Assembly: GCA_018873245.2 (NCBI GenBank)
Contig: JAEMBT020000005.1
Coordinates: 6,372,001 to 6,436,000, forward strand
From: Archegozetes longisetosus
Lineage: Eukaryota; Arthropoda; Arachnida; Sarcoptiformes; Trhypochthoniidae
Length of the DNA: 64,000 bases
Direction: 5' to 3'
The position numbers were made by a program, and so were the translations under genes. How positions within the stretch are numbered: the first letter of the stretch is position 1; the number at the start of each line of letters is the position of its first letter. The notes under the pieces are model-generated. The model ran no database searches. It saw only the letters and a program-made list of their open reading frames with translations, and was not told where the DNA came from. Below are positions 25,740 through 37,401 of the stretch, one piece after another.

Positions 25740-28700
25740 ATCTTGTCTAAATTGGTGGCATATAATCACAGAGAGTGCATGAGTTCACTGTTAATGTAAT
25801 GTTTGGTTTTAGCAAAATATCTGAAAGCATTTTATTCTTTAGGAGCGTTTTTAATTCCATACCTGATAATGTTAGCAGTTGGAGGCATTCCATTATTCTT
25901 TATGGAACTGGCTTTAGGCCAATACCATCGTAAAGGTGCAATCACCAGTTGGGGCAGAATTGTGCCACTTTTCAAAGGTTTGTTATGCTGTTCATTAACT
26001 ATAGCAAAGACTTGCTTTGTATCTATGCATCAAATATTCATTAAGTCTACTAACGATTTCGTATTTAACAACTTTTAATTGAAACTTCTATTACTTGTTG
26101 GCTATGAAACTGAAAAGTTTTTGAAGAAAAATAAATGTTTTCAAGCTATAAAAATCAATTTTCTCTAAAACTTGCAATTTTATAGTTGCCTTTTGAGAGT
26201 GCATTCAAAGCTTATAAAAACGATAGTGAAAGCATACTACTACTTGAAAAATTATCCTAAACTTCAAAGCATTCTTAATGTTAGGAATCATTAGAGTGTT
26301 GTCAATTGATAAGTCAATTGATAACTTTCGAATAAAAGTTTCAAAACCGTGAATAGCCACCACATATCCTTTATAGATTTACTAAGTTTGATTAAATTCA
26401 ACTCCGATTTGATGTGAGAATGCTTTTTATTAGTACTTATAAATTAAAGTAATGACGATTCAGCCTATAGTAATGTCAACATCTTCTGATGCAGTTATCA
26501 TTTTATAGTAGGCTATTCGAGACCAATCATTATCATATATGCTTAATAGAGATCAAGAATTAGGAGTTTTAAAAGGATCTATGTTAAAAATAGAAGATTT
26601 CAATAGATCCCAAGATTCATTTTAAGCTATCTAACACATAAAAGGCCTCGAGTCAAATATGAATTCAAATATTTAAGACTTAGTCTGAATCTCGAAACTA
26701 TTACTTAGTGGTATTAATGTTGATTTAGCATCCTCAACTAATACAAAACAGTATTTCTGATTTAATCAACAGATTAGTACACTTGGTTTGTTTATTTGAT
26801 AAATATTTATGTAATCTTGTGCAAGTAGAGCACTTCTTAATATGGCTTAAGCTGATAGAGCAATTACAATAAACAATTTAATGTAGCTAAGAGCAGATAA
26901 AAGACTAACAAATTAATTAACGAAACAATTCAATTGGTCTACTGATTTAGGTGTTGGATATTCAGTGGTTTTAATTGCATTTTATGTTGATTTTTACTAC
27001 AATGTCATAATCGCGTGGGCACTGCACTTCTTTTTCGCCTCGTTCTCAGCAGAGCTGCCTTGGACTAAATGTACTAATCATTGGAATACTCCTAATTGCT
27101 ATGAAATTTTAAATGACGAGCCAATTATTGTCACTAATAACTCTTCATTGACAACCCCATCGAACACTTCATTCAGCAATAATAGTTCAAATAAAGTGCA
27201 AAATAAGAAAACATCTGCAGCTCTTGAGTATTTCAAGTAAGCTTTTAATTTAGAGTAATAATTATTTAGTTATTCTCCCTATAGACTAGGCCTATTCTTA
27301 AATTCAATTATAAGTCATGCCTTCCAATCAATTAAACTTGATTGATGTTCTTCTAACTAGGCTTTCATCATTAAAACGGCAATTTTGTTCTAACTGAAAA
27401 TCTGTCGGTTTGTTACTTTAACTTTTTCTGATTCTATTAGAGCAGTGGTTTAAAACATTTCATACCATAGCTCACTTATATAGGACTAATCACATGATTC
27501 ACATTGGATATAATGTTAAACTTTCTGACTTTGCGGCCCACTAGTGGGCCATATAGGCAGGTTGAAAACCTAGGCTATAGGACATACAAATATTTCTAGT
27601 CAGATGTGTTCATACTGTAAATGCTTTCATGATAAACAAAAAGAGGTTTGCTGTGCAATCGAAAAACCAAACTTTCAAATTAAGAATAACCCAATCAAAT
27701 AAACAGAGAAATGTTAACTTGAAAGTAACAATATGGTGATTCAAATATTGAATAATGCGGAACATAAGTCCAACATTTCAATACTTTTCGCTTATCTTTC
27801 ATGAGCTAATTACTGAGCAAAAATTCAGAATTATTAGTAATCTATCTTGGATTGAAGTTTGAAAACTGAGCAAATGAGCATATTTGCAAATATGAGAGCA
27901 TTCGAGAAGCAAACTTAGTTTGCTTATTATTTGATGTATTTTCTTTTTACATAAATTTCACTGAGTGATAATGAATGGTGCTTTAATTCTAATGTTAAGC
28001 AAAAATCACGATCACGTTCAGCTAATACTGTAATAATCAAATACTTGTATTAACTGAAGCAAAATAATCAAAATAAATGCTTCATAATATGAGCTGATTT
28101 TGGAAGGTCTTCGGACTCTCCGTAAATTATTGATTCATTAAAATTTCTGGGATCAATATTAAAGTAATACTTTGAAGTTGATATAGTGAATCTGCATATG
28201 TTGTAAAACGTGTCTAACTTGAACATACATTTAGGTAGTTCTTAAAAACAACATAGAGGTTCTATAGAAAAATATGGCTTAGTTGTTATTGATTTTTCAA
28301 AACCACTTAACTACATGTTCGAGTTAGAGGAGTTCTGCTGTAAATAACGACTTGATTTAGTTTGAGATAAGATTGATATGTTTGCTAACTGCGAATCTGA
28401 TAGTTAACTTTGACACGGAAGCATCAGAACGTAGTTTAGGTTAGGTAGGGTTGCATTAGGTTAGGTACGATTGACAAGATTTATTAGTGGTAGACTAAAG
28501 TTTCATATTTATATATTTTACGACTTTTGGTTGGCATAATAGTCTTTCACATGATTTGATAAACACGATTCTATATGTAAGGAATACCATTTGTCAATTG
28601 CTGAGCAACATTTCTAGAGCTTGTAATAAATTTGATGACAAGCAATTTGATCCTTCTATAGCTGTCTCATCTATAACTTTCCTTAATTCTCTCAATTTTG

Positions 28701-31700
28701 TCCTTCTTTCATTAACTGAATTATTCGATCATAAGAAGTACTGATCTCGTGATTTAGTAGTAATGGAGATAAGGCTCGATAATTGGTTATTTCATAATTC
28801 GATTGCACAAATAACTTTAAATAAGAAGAAGAGACTTATTGTTAATGTGGTAGAAAGCGTGACTATATATAAAGTTTAGTTAAAGTATAATAATATTTGA
28901 TAATGTGTTAACTTTTCAGCCGTGGATTTCTACAATTTCATCAAAGCACTGGTATTAACAATTTGGGCTCAGTTAGATATGAGATAGCCTTAAGTTTATT
29001 TGCCGTTTACGTTATTTGCTATTTCAGGTAAATATTGTCAAAAATATTTAAGTCTAACATCTATTCACTTAATTCTTATTTGTTTTAGTCTTTGGAAAGG
29101 AATCTCAACTTCAGGTATTAAGTTATTATTTGTTACTTTTTTAAACTTGATATATGAGTTTCTTTGAGCTAAGCTCTACTTTCCGAACAAAAGGCCAAAG
29201 CTGTAGATCAAATCAAGCTTATTCAATTTAATTCACTAAGATTTATCTTGAATCAATAGCGAAAACAGATTTTCAAATTCATTAGATTTATCGTTGAGCA
29301 AAATTTGGCCAAAATATGTTCTGAAAGATGAATTCTAAGTTTAGAGATAAAGTTAAGCATCAATATTGATTGCACGTATGCAAAGTATATTGTTTTCACC
29401 AATATTTGATCCCATTTAATATTAGGAAAGATAAAAATGATAAACTATAACTTAGAGTCAGCTGAGTAAATGTCAGTCTAACCTATACTTAAGACTTGGA
29501 TAATCTGTTTTTGAAAAGTTTGTGAAACGAAAATCTGAAAGGCAACTAGTTAGAAATGTGTAGGATGAGACTTAAAATAGGGGTGGTTACACGTTTTAAG
29601 CGTGACTAGTCTTTAATAAATGACTTGAATAATTAAAACTTATAATGAGTAAATAAGTCTAATTTTGTTCTATCTTTTCTATGCACTCATCTAACTGTTC
29701 AACAGGAAAGGTAATGACGAACAATTCTAACTGAAAATTGTATTAAGTAAAACGTTTTTTGTGCCCATTGTGGATATACAGTACCCATCACTGATCTATG
29801 AGCACTAAATCTTTAATGATTTCCTATGTTAGCCCTTCACATAATTCTGGTGCTCATCACAGGCATCAGGGTCTTAAAGCTTTGATCACCTCTCATATAG
29901 CTCTAGCATCTCAAAGATAGGAAGGAAGTTCTTGATCAGCTGCTTGAGTGGTTTTCCTTGTCACTAATGGTTTAGATTTTATAAAAATTCTATTTCTATA
30001 GCAGTCAAAAGTTAAAAATGCCTCTTATTATGCAATCAAATATCAGAGGCGATCTTATCAAAACTTTATACTTAATTATGTATTTCGGTTCTTCAAACTG
30101 CATTCTTCAAACCATATCTTTTGAAACCATATCTGCCCACACTCTACGGTAAAAGTTCAATAAGATAAGAAAACTAATTTAGGAGTGCATTTACAGGTTG
30201 TTTGGTTTACAGCATTATTCCCTTACGTAGTCCTGTTCATACTATTGATCAGAGGCATAATGCTGCCTGGTTCGTTAGATGGCATCAAGTATTATTTGAC
30301 ACCAGACTTCAACGCTCTTACCAATGCCAACGTATGGGTTGATGCCGCTACTCAAGTCTTCTTTTCTTTAGGACCTGGTTTTGGGGTTCTTCTGGCGTTT
30401 GCGAGTTATAACCAGTTCCATAACAATGTGCACAGGGATGCGCTGTTGACCAGTGCTGTCAACAGTGCCACGAGTTTTCTGGCAGGTTTTGTCATATTTG
30501 CAGTATTGGGCTATATGGCACATCGCATGAAAGTCGATGTTAAAGATGTGGCAGCAGAAGGACCTGGTCTTGTTTTCATTGTATATCCCGAAGCTATTGC
30601 AACAATGCCTGCCGGACCTGTTTGGGCCGTCATATTCTTTTTAATGCTTCTGACTCTAGGACTCGATAGCTCTGTAAGATATCCGTAAAGTTTACTCTTT
30701 TATTACTCAATAACCAGAGTACTGCATTCAATTAAAAATTGAGCTAAGATTTAAACTTGAGTTCAATATGAGTTCCCTATGCTGACCGATTAAATCAAAT
30801 TTAGAGTTTGAACCATTAATCTAAAGTGACATAAGGGTGTAACGCATTGCGACAGTTTTTGTTCAACTTATAGACTGTCGAAATTTGAAAAATCGATCAC
30901 CTAAACTTGCAAGCATCTAGTTTTCGTCCAGAATGTGGTAATACTGTTAAACCTATCTAACTTGAACACGCAGTTAAATGGTTTATAAAAGGGGTTAAAA
31001 GATAAATATCGATTTCCTATGGTCTCATTAAGTCTGCTTCTAAAAACCACTTAACTGCACGCAATATTTAGATAAGTTTTACTGTAGCTCAAAATATCGT
31101 GATAACTAACAAAAAGCTCTTTTTATTTGATTAATAAAAGATATTAAGTTTATATCCTTATCTTTAGAGATATATCTAAATGTATATTCAAATTAAGAGA
31201 AGTCATTAAACAAGAAGTCATGCACTGAATGTTTGCAGATTTCATATTCAGTGCTTTATTTGAAGGGATATTAGCAAATAAACGATGTTCATCCAGATCA
31301 GAGTTTTATATCTTTATGGATTTTTCTTTTTATTGTTCCTTCAGTCAGTTATCAGAAGTTATGATTAAATTTCGAATAAAAGTCCTCTGGAAACTTGTGA
31401 TTACATTTATTCGATATGATGAAAGCTTAAAGTAGCAACATAAATTGCACAAGTTTCCTTCACAGATCTTATGTATAGAATAAGTTAAATAATTTAGATT
31501 CTTTATCAAATAACACATAATTCGGATCCACATTTTCAACCTTCTTATTGTCTGGTTATGAATCAATTTTCTGTTCGTCAAATGAATGCACTGAGTTGAA
31601 GAAATTGTGACTGAATCTTTCTAATCCAAACTTAGTTTGGTGGCAGTGAAGCTATCATAACAGCATTGAGCGACGAGTATCCAGTAATTAAGAGAAATAG

Positions 31701-32804
31701 AGAAGCATTTGTGGCGATTTTATTTTCAATTTACTTCATGGTTGGTTTGGCGAGTTGTACACAGGTATTAAATGCTATGTTCACTTGATTATAAGCTTAT
31801 ATCTATAAAAGTAGGGATGCCAACTCTCCAGCTTTACGCTGGAGTCTCCAGCTCTCAGATAATATCTTCAGCTCTCAGATAATATCTTCAGCTCTCAGAT
31901 AATATCTTCAGCTCTCAGACAATATCTCCAACCCTCAGACAATATCTCCAGCCTCCAACGCAGGTGTGAAGCTGCAGATTAAGAATTTATCCTTTGGACC
32001 CCTTTTGCAATTTTTGTTTAGCTTTTACTCGATCAAGTGTTGGCATCCCTACATAAAAGTTTCCAATTTTTCTCCAATATTATTGAAAGGGTGGCGCATA
32101 TATAGTCCATTTACTCGATCGATTCGCTGCTGGTTATTCAATATTATTCGCGGTACTCTTTGAAGCCATTTCTGTTTCATGGATCTATGGTAACAATTAG
32201 TTCATTTCTCAAATTCATTTCATTCTATTATACCACAAATCTTAGTTCAATTTGAAATTATATTAACTATTCTAGGCGTCAGACGATTTTCCAAAGATAT
32301 CAAATCCATGTTAGGCTTTGAAATATCGATCTGGTGGAAGTTTTGCTGGGGTTTTGTGGCACCTTTTTTTATTATGGCAAGAAATCACATCTCTTTTCAA
32401 AGCATAATTTAATTGAAATTTCCATTATTCTTCCATAGTTTATAATAATATATGGTTTAATAAATTTTGAACCTCTAAAATATGACGAATACTCATACCC
32501 GACATGGGCTAATGTGGTCGGAATGGGAATCGCCGCATCTTCGGTACTATGTATCCCAACAATGGCTATCTGGCAGATCATTACTACTCCAGGGACTTTC
32601 AGAGAGGCATAAAAGAGACATTTTCGATGATAATATTAATAAAACAAATTTCAATTATAGAGAATCACAAAACTGACAACTCCGTGGCAGGACTCACAAC
32701 AGGGTGACGCTGGGCTAACTTCGCAAATAATTAAGAGCAAAGCTACCAACACTAACACAAATACTACATCTAGCTCTGGTCTGCCACAACCAACTAATGT
32801 TTAA
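24759..32804 (+). CDS. DAT: Sodium-dependent dopamine transporter (SLC6 family)
   Basis: Thirteen exons: 24759-25086, 25146-25184, 25843-25977, 26951-27236, 28920-29027, 29089-29114, 29706-29710, 30197-30673, 31636-31764, 32090-32189, 32276-32376, 32439-32606, 32661-32804. All are in phase, giving 681 residues. A Ser/Thr-rich cytoplasmic N-terminus precedes [11 protein letters not shown] and TM1 with the monoamine-type Asp (FAVDLSNVWRFPY). TM2, TM3 ([13 protein letters not shown]), an N-glycosylation-rich extracellular loop 2, TM6 ([18 protein letters not shown]) and TM8 (LGLDSSFGGSEAI) follow. The C-terminus keeps the LTTPW motif. The TM1 Asp together with the TM3 segment matches DAT better than SERT or the octopamine/noradrenaline type. 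It clears dopamine from the synapse using sodium and chloride gradients (family knowledge). Introns 10 and 11 start with GC, and exon 7 is a predicted 5-nt microexon. Confidence 0.92.
25688..25736. repeat. (CT)n microsatellite in DAT intron 2
   Basis: About 24 uninterrupted CT dinucleotides. Confidence 0.97.
27443..27573. mobile_element. Degenerate hAT-like MITE remnant in DAT intron 4
   Basis: The left end CAGTGGTTTAAAAC and the right end GTTGAAAACCTAG are imperfect inverted repeats of the CAGTGGTTxTCAACC type known from hAT elements. The interior has TTTGCGGCCCACTAGTGGGCC with a perfect 16-bp palindrome (27536-27551), also typical of such elements. The target duplication is too diverged to state. 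Confidence 0.45.
28201..28342. mobile_element. pogo/Tc1-like MITE, copy A (DAT intron 4)
   Basis: An imperfect palindrome of about 140 bp. The left arm 28201-28240 pairs with the right arm 28298-28340; the ends resemble CAGTAAAACCTCTCTAAC and an inner AGTTAAGTGGTTT. It shares both arm motifs with the element at 30942-31086, so the two are copies of one family. No coding capacity. Confidence 0.7.
29706..29710 (+). other. Predicted 5-nt microexon (GAAAG) in the DAT gene
   Basis: Exon 6 ends STS plus one base and exon 8 begins [10 protein letters not shown] at phase 0, so two extra bases (mod 3) are needed. GAAAG at 29706-29710 is preceded by a pyrimidine-rich tract ending CAACAG and followed by GTAATG. 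It yields SGKVVWFTA, the near-invariant SLC6 sequence. The alternative, acceptor 30182 extending the next exon, gives [10 protein letters not shown], also in frame but lacking the conserved Lys. Confidence 0.7.
30942..31086. mobile_element. pogo/Tc1-like MITE, copy B (DAT intron 8)
   Basis: The left arm 30942-30984 pairs with the right arm 31044-31086. The right terminus reads TACAGTAAAACTTATC on the reverse strand. The inner arm motif GCAGTTAAGTGGTTT is shared with copy A. A flanking TA would fit the Tc1/mariner/pogo superfamily. It lies in the intron between exons 8 and 9 (counting the microexon as 7). Confidence 0.7.
31812..32051. mobile_element. hAT-type MITE with internal minisatellite (DAT intron)
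   Basis: A perfect 13-bp terminal inverted repeat TAGGGATGCCAAC (31812-31824 and 32039-32051) is flanked by 8-bp near-identical repeats TATAAAAG (31804-31811) and CATAAAAG (32052-32059). Both features are characteristic of hAT transposons. The interior carries five 20-bp tandem copies (31850-31949). The element occupies most of a 325-bp intron. Without it and one duplication the intron would be about 77 bp, like its neighbours, so intron growth by insertion is the likely history. Confidence 0.82.
31850..31949. repeat. 20-bp minisatellite, five copies
   Basis: Unit AGCTCTCAGATAATATCTTC. Three copies are identical and the last two have a few substitutions. It lies wholly inside the hAT-type MITE. 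Confidence 0.95.
32377..32438 (+). other. GC-AG intron 10 of the DAT gene
   Basis: The exon ends APFFIM, then GCAAGA. The acceptor CCATAG leads into [12 protein letters not shown]. No GT donor near the boundary fits the conserved TM11-TM12 reading, and GCAAG is the usual non-canonical donor. Confidence 0.8.
32607..32660 (+). other. GC-AG intron 11 of the DAT gene (54 bp)
   Basis: The exon ends GTFRE at GAG, then GCATAA. The acceptor TTATAG leads to [10 protein letters not shown], which restores the SLC6 C-terminal motif. Reading through instead gives a stop at the second codon. There is no GT in the first bases that could serve as donor. Confidence 0.75.
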
Positions 32805-32945
32805 ATGATTGTTTGCACTATTTGTAGCTTAATATTCACTAAACATTTCGATTCGTATTATTAGAAGCATGTTATTTCAATAACTACTCGATTTAAAGTT
32901 TAATTGTAGTTATGGTATCTTTAATTAGTACAGTTCTGGTCTTTA

Positions 32946-32951
32946 AATAAA
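32946..32951 (+). promoter_or_regulatory. Candidate polyadenylation signal, DAT gene
   Basis: AATAAA 142 nt after the stop codon at 32802-32804. Confidence 0.45.
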
Positions 32952-34922
32952 TGTTTATTAATTATAATTAAGTTAAGGAATCATTAGTTTTAAAAGTTTA
33001 TCAAAAATGTATTAAAACTACAAATCATTTCATTTAGTAAATATCAAACTATTGATAATAAGTTAGAATTTTTGTTTGATTGATAGACAATTTTTAAGAA
33101 TTATCTACTAGCTTATTAAGTTTTAATGAAAACTGCTAAACTACTACACCTAAAGAGTAATTTAAAAGCCCCTCAATCATAGGAACACAAGTATTAGAAC
33201 ATAATAAGAAGTTTCTACCCATAGAACTACAATAGAAAATTATGCTCTCAAACAAATACTGCTTAATGAAATTGGCATCAATCAACAAACCATGAAGCAA
33301 GGAATCACCACAATTCTATTGGTCATATCGAGATTTATGTTTCTACTAGAAGTTATTATATACAGATCTGATGATTAATCATATAAAGAATATAAATGAA
33401 TATATAAAGAAAAGAACCTTTGGCTATACCAGTACTTTATTTTTATTTTAGCTGAATTTTCTCTTTGCTTAACAGATGTCTCAAAAACGATGACCGTATG
33501 CACTATAGCTTTCTTAGATACTATAGAGTTTAGACTACCCAATTGATTATACGTGCTAACAATAGTTTTATAATTTAACGTAAGATATAGCGCAGTAACT
33601 TAACCAATATCAAAATACTGTTTTGGCGTGTAATCAATTGAGTTGTTCGACTCGCTGTTACCATACTCGTTACCGAATCGCATAAATGAAGATTGGTTCA
33701 CAAACATCATGCAATATTAATATTGAACGTTCAATAATTGACCAGTGAGTCAACATGTTTCTTATTCAGAATTAGGTTTGAAAAATGTGTCAGAAATTCG
33801 GTAAGATATAATGTAAGCCTTATAAAGCAAAAAGTTATGCTTACATCTATCATAGAATAAGCTTACACTCATATAATTGCGTATTGATAACAGAAGTGAC
33901 AGAGTTTCTGAATCGTTTTTTTTTTTGGATAACTTCTGCTCTGGGCTCATAGGGAACGTGACTCTTCATAGCGAACATGCAAACAAACTTTTGTTAAACA
34001 AACTTTTGTTAATTTGACGTCCATTTATTTTCTTACTTGGATTTGAACGATCAAACTATGTCACAATCTATTCAAATAATTCAAAGTTAAAACCTTTTAA
34101 CAAATAAGATCAAATTTTATTATTATTTATTCTAAACTTTTTGATTGATTCAAAACTAAATTAATAATTGAACGAATAGATTAGTTTGGTCTTGGATTTC
34201 TAAAAAAGCTTTTGCTTACTATTGTTATGTGGAACAGCTGCAACTTTGTTATTAGACTCCAATTCAATTTGCTTTGAGTATTTACGAAGTTATGGTTTCG
34301 ATTTTATTTACTTGTTACTAATACACTACATTTGAAAGCTTAATAATTCTTGATAGCAGCAAGTACAACGTCATTTTTATGTCAATTCTCCTCTTACCCG
34401 CGTCAACTTATTGCTATATTTGATTTCTAATTTACTTTTACTACTATATTTCATTTCAATCAACATTTTAAATATCTTCTACATTATAGTCTGATGAAAA
34501 GTATGCCATCACAACGCATCATTTCTGATTGCTATCAGCGATTATTAAGTTTTTAGGTGTACATTCTAAGTATCACGAATCTACTGATTAATGCTATAGA
34601 TAACTTTTAGTAAAATGGACTATTTCTACTTAATATTAGTTATAGCTAAAGCAGTCAATTTTACATATTTACATATATTGCCCGGTTCCCTACATTTGTT
34701 CAGAAGTTTGGGGGCAGACGAATCACATTATAAGGGTTCTTTTAACGAACTTTTATTGTACATATAAATGCTTATCTGAAGGTTTAGTACATAAATAAAT
34801 AACAAATACATATATTGACCCGAAATGCATTTTTTATGCTTTATGTACAATTAAAGCATTAAATGTTTTTCAAATTTTAAAACAATTGTTTCATTTAAAA
34901 AACTAAACACAAATCAATAAAA
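32952..34922. other. Intergenic, no gene seen
   Basis: AT-rich, with short frames whose translations are low complexity on both strands. No supported exon or transposon. Confidence 0.4.
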
Positions 34923-36031
34923 ATGTCAAAAACAGCACCATCGAGTTTAGTCAAAATGGAGCTATTTGTTCGTCAATTTGGTCATGTTTTTACTGAACTC
35001 AAAAAATCAAAAGGCATTCTAAAATTGAAGTATATTTTCAATAAGAATTCAGGATTAAAGAAAATTTCAAAGCTTTCAAAGACAATTAGCGGTAAAAGTT
35101 TAACTAAAGAAGAATCAGATCTTCAATTGAATTTATCTCCCTCAGAAGCATCTGCTTTGAAGTATGCACTAATAACAAATTGTAAAGTTGAGAAAAGTTT
35201 CTCAAAATGCAACATATTTTAAGTGGTAGAAGACTTTGATGCACTGAAGGCAATCTCAAATACTATCTTATTGTCAGGTGATATATTCTTCATATTGAAT
35301 AAGTATTATTAAATGTATAAAACCTGATAAAAAATAAATACATATATAAACACATATAAACACATATGAGCACTTTTAAGTTGACATTATATTGCATATT
35401 AGAACAATAATAAATACATATAATTGATGGTTCTAGTTACAACTTATTGCCAGTACGTCATTCTAGATGAGAGCGCAGTCAAAAGTTGAAAAGATAACAA
35501 ATTTCACGATTCTGGTCGAATAAGTTTCTTATTTTACTTTGGATTTTATTTCGAATTTTCTTCAATACAATTTATTGTCTTTCATACTAACTTTGAACAC
35601 TTGCGATTCTTATCAATATATGCTTTCATTAATCGTCAAATATCTTAAAATTTGAAGACAAAATATACCAAAGAGTGAAAGCCTTCGTATTGTTTTCAAA
35701 GTTGGTATAATTACGTTTAATCATATAACCGATGAAATTAATTGGATTAATGACGTATTTATTTGAGTCAATTTGATAAACTCAGAGCTGATCTTCAAAT
35801 TGTTGAAGGTGTGCAAAAAGCATTAAATTGATAATGAAACTATAGTTAGAAGTGAAGAAAAAGTGAAGCTAATACTTTAATTGAATTTATTTTCTTCTAG
35901 AAGATGTCGTGTTATTGGCATCAAATATAAAGGATGAATATTCGTTGTACTATTTGACAAGCAAAGGAGTTGCAAAATGTTTGCAAAAAGTCAATACAAC
36001 TTCTGAACAAGTTATACAGTCTAATGATTGA
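34923..36031 (+). CDS. Unrecognised two-exon candidate gene or pseudogene
   Basis: An ATG in A-rich context at 34923 opens 99 codons of varied, Lys/Ser-rich sequence ending in an in-frame TAA at 35220-35222. The same frame then continues as VVEDFDALKAISNTILLS to a GT donor at 35278. It splices in phase to an exon at 35901-36031 (after TTTTCTTCTAG) reading EDVVLLASNIKDEYSLYYLT and ending at TGA. Because the frame matches on both sides of the stop, either the gene is a young pseudogene or a short intron removes the stop. One candidate intron is 63 nt, from 35187 to 35249, with weak splice sites. I recognise no family. Splice phase and composition are the only support. Confidence 0.32.
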
Positions 36032-36785
36032 ACATTCTTTCTATACAAATAACTCGAAAAATATGTTCAAATAATGATTTAAAGAAGAGAAATAAGTTTT
36101 CATGCACAAAATATAGGACAATATTGTTTTGTTTGAGTACTCTCTGGTGTCTCAGATGTATAGAAGCTTAGTTTGTGAAAAGTTTAATAATTTATTTATC
36201 TTAAATATAAAATACAACGCAATAGACTAATAATTATAGAGATATTTACATGATTTACATAACTGATATATTTTTATAAAACAATAGTAATAACGATTGC
36301 CATCACCGAATATCTGCAGATGGAAAAGACGTTAAGTCAATTTGTTTTTGAAAAGATTATCATAAGACTTAAAGACTGAAAACCACAGTTTCGTTTGATT
36401 GATAAGCTTCTTATATGATTTATTTTTGTATAGCTTTTATGTAACTCTATATAAGTTTTATATAACTCTATAACTTTTTTCATAACTCTATATAACTTTT
36501 AGTTGTATAAAAGAAAACTCGAGTTATCATTTCATACTTAAGCTATTACTTGAAGTCAAAACTACAAAAAGCAATATAATCGAAATTGCGGTTATTTCAG
36601 ACTTCAATCCTATGTATCTGATGCAGCTCATACCTTTGTTAGTGTTGAGATGTTTTAAAAGGAGTTAAAGTTGCTTTTTGCTTAGAGGAAATTAGATTAA
36701 ACACTTCTAAGTTAGGCAATCAAGTTTGTCACTCTTTTTGTTTTCTTTACATATCACATAAGTTATACGATTTGTAATTGAAAAG

Positions 36786-37401
36786 CTCTTATATTATTGA
36801 TTGTTTTGCTTAACTTTCACATCGTTGTGATGTCACTCTCGATCACTACTTATTATGGCTTCCAGAGCCTTGAATTGACTAAAGGCAAATATAAACACAG
36901 TTTTGTGATAGGTATTAATATTTTTCTGTTGCCTTTAGGGCTTCCAATAGTATGCGAGTCAGTATACTCTGCAATAGTTTTGAGAAACTCTGGTACGTGT
37001 ACCTCATCATCTTATGCAAATATATTTCCTTCTCAATAATATAACATCTATTTTCTGCTAATTCTAGTCAACATTCTAAAGGCTTAAGCTAGACAATTCA
37101 TTTTAAATCTTTGAAAGTCCTCAAAAACTCTCTGTGATCTTCCATGAATTATTGAATAAATTCTAATAAACCGTAAAATGGTGTGTAGTCACATAAAACC
37201 ATTTTTACCTACAATCACACTCACGCTCAATTTGATTGAAAAAAGTTATTTAAATTTCTATTTACTCTAATAAACGCCACTATTCTTCCAAATATGAACA
37301 TTATAGATTGAAGCAATGCTCATTTATCTACAGCAGGGCTTCTCTCTGACGAGGTGGACGAGGTGAAAAAGTCTAAGAAGTCTAGTCTTAGTCATAATTA
37401 G
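36786..37401 (+). CDS. Candidate membrane-protein gene, 3' exons only
   Basis: Exon 36786-36992 (acceptor GAAAAG, donor GTACGT, phase 1 at its end) joins in frame to exon 37334-37401 (acceptor ATCTACAG, stop TAG). The first encodes two hydrophobic helices (LILLIVLLNFHIVVMSLSI and FVIGINIFLLPLGLPIVCES), the second a charged tail (SDEVDEVKKSKKSSLSHN). The matching phases and the charged C-terminus make a real gene plausible. No 5' exon with the needed phase was found. I do not recognise the family; it reads like the end of a small multi-pass protein. Confidence 0.35.

Noticed and set aside
31966-32163. Plus-strand frame crossing the hAT MITE and the next DAT exon
   Set aside because: Out of frame with the transporter; the exon at 32090-32189 is read in the conserved SLC6 frame instead.
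32595-32665. A frameshift or premature stop truncating DAT after the GTFRE segment
   Set aside because: A 54-bp GC-AG intron explains the stop and restores the conserved LTTPW C-terminal motif in phase.
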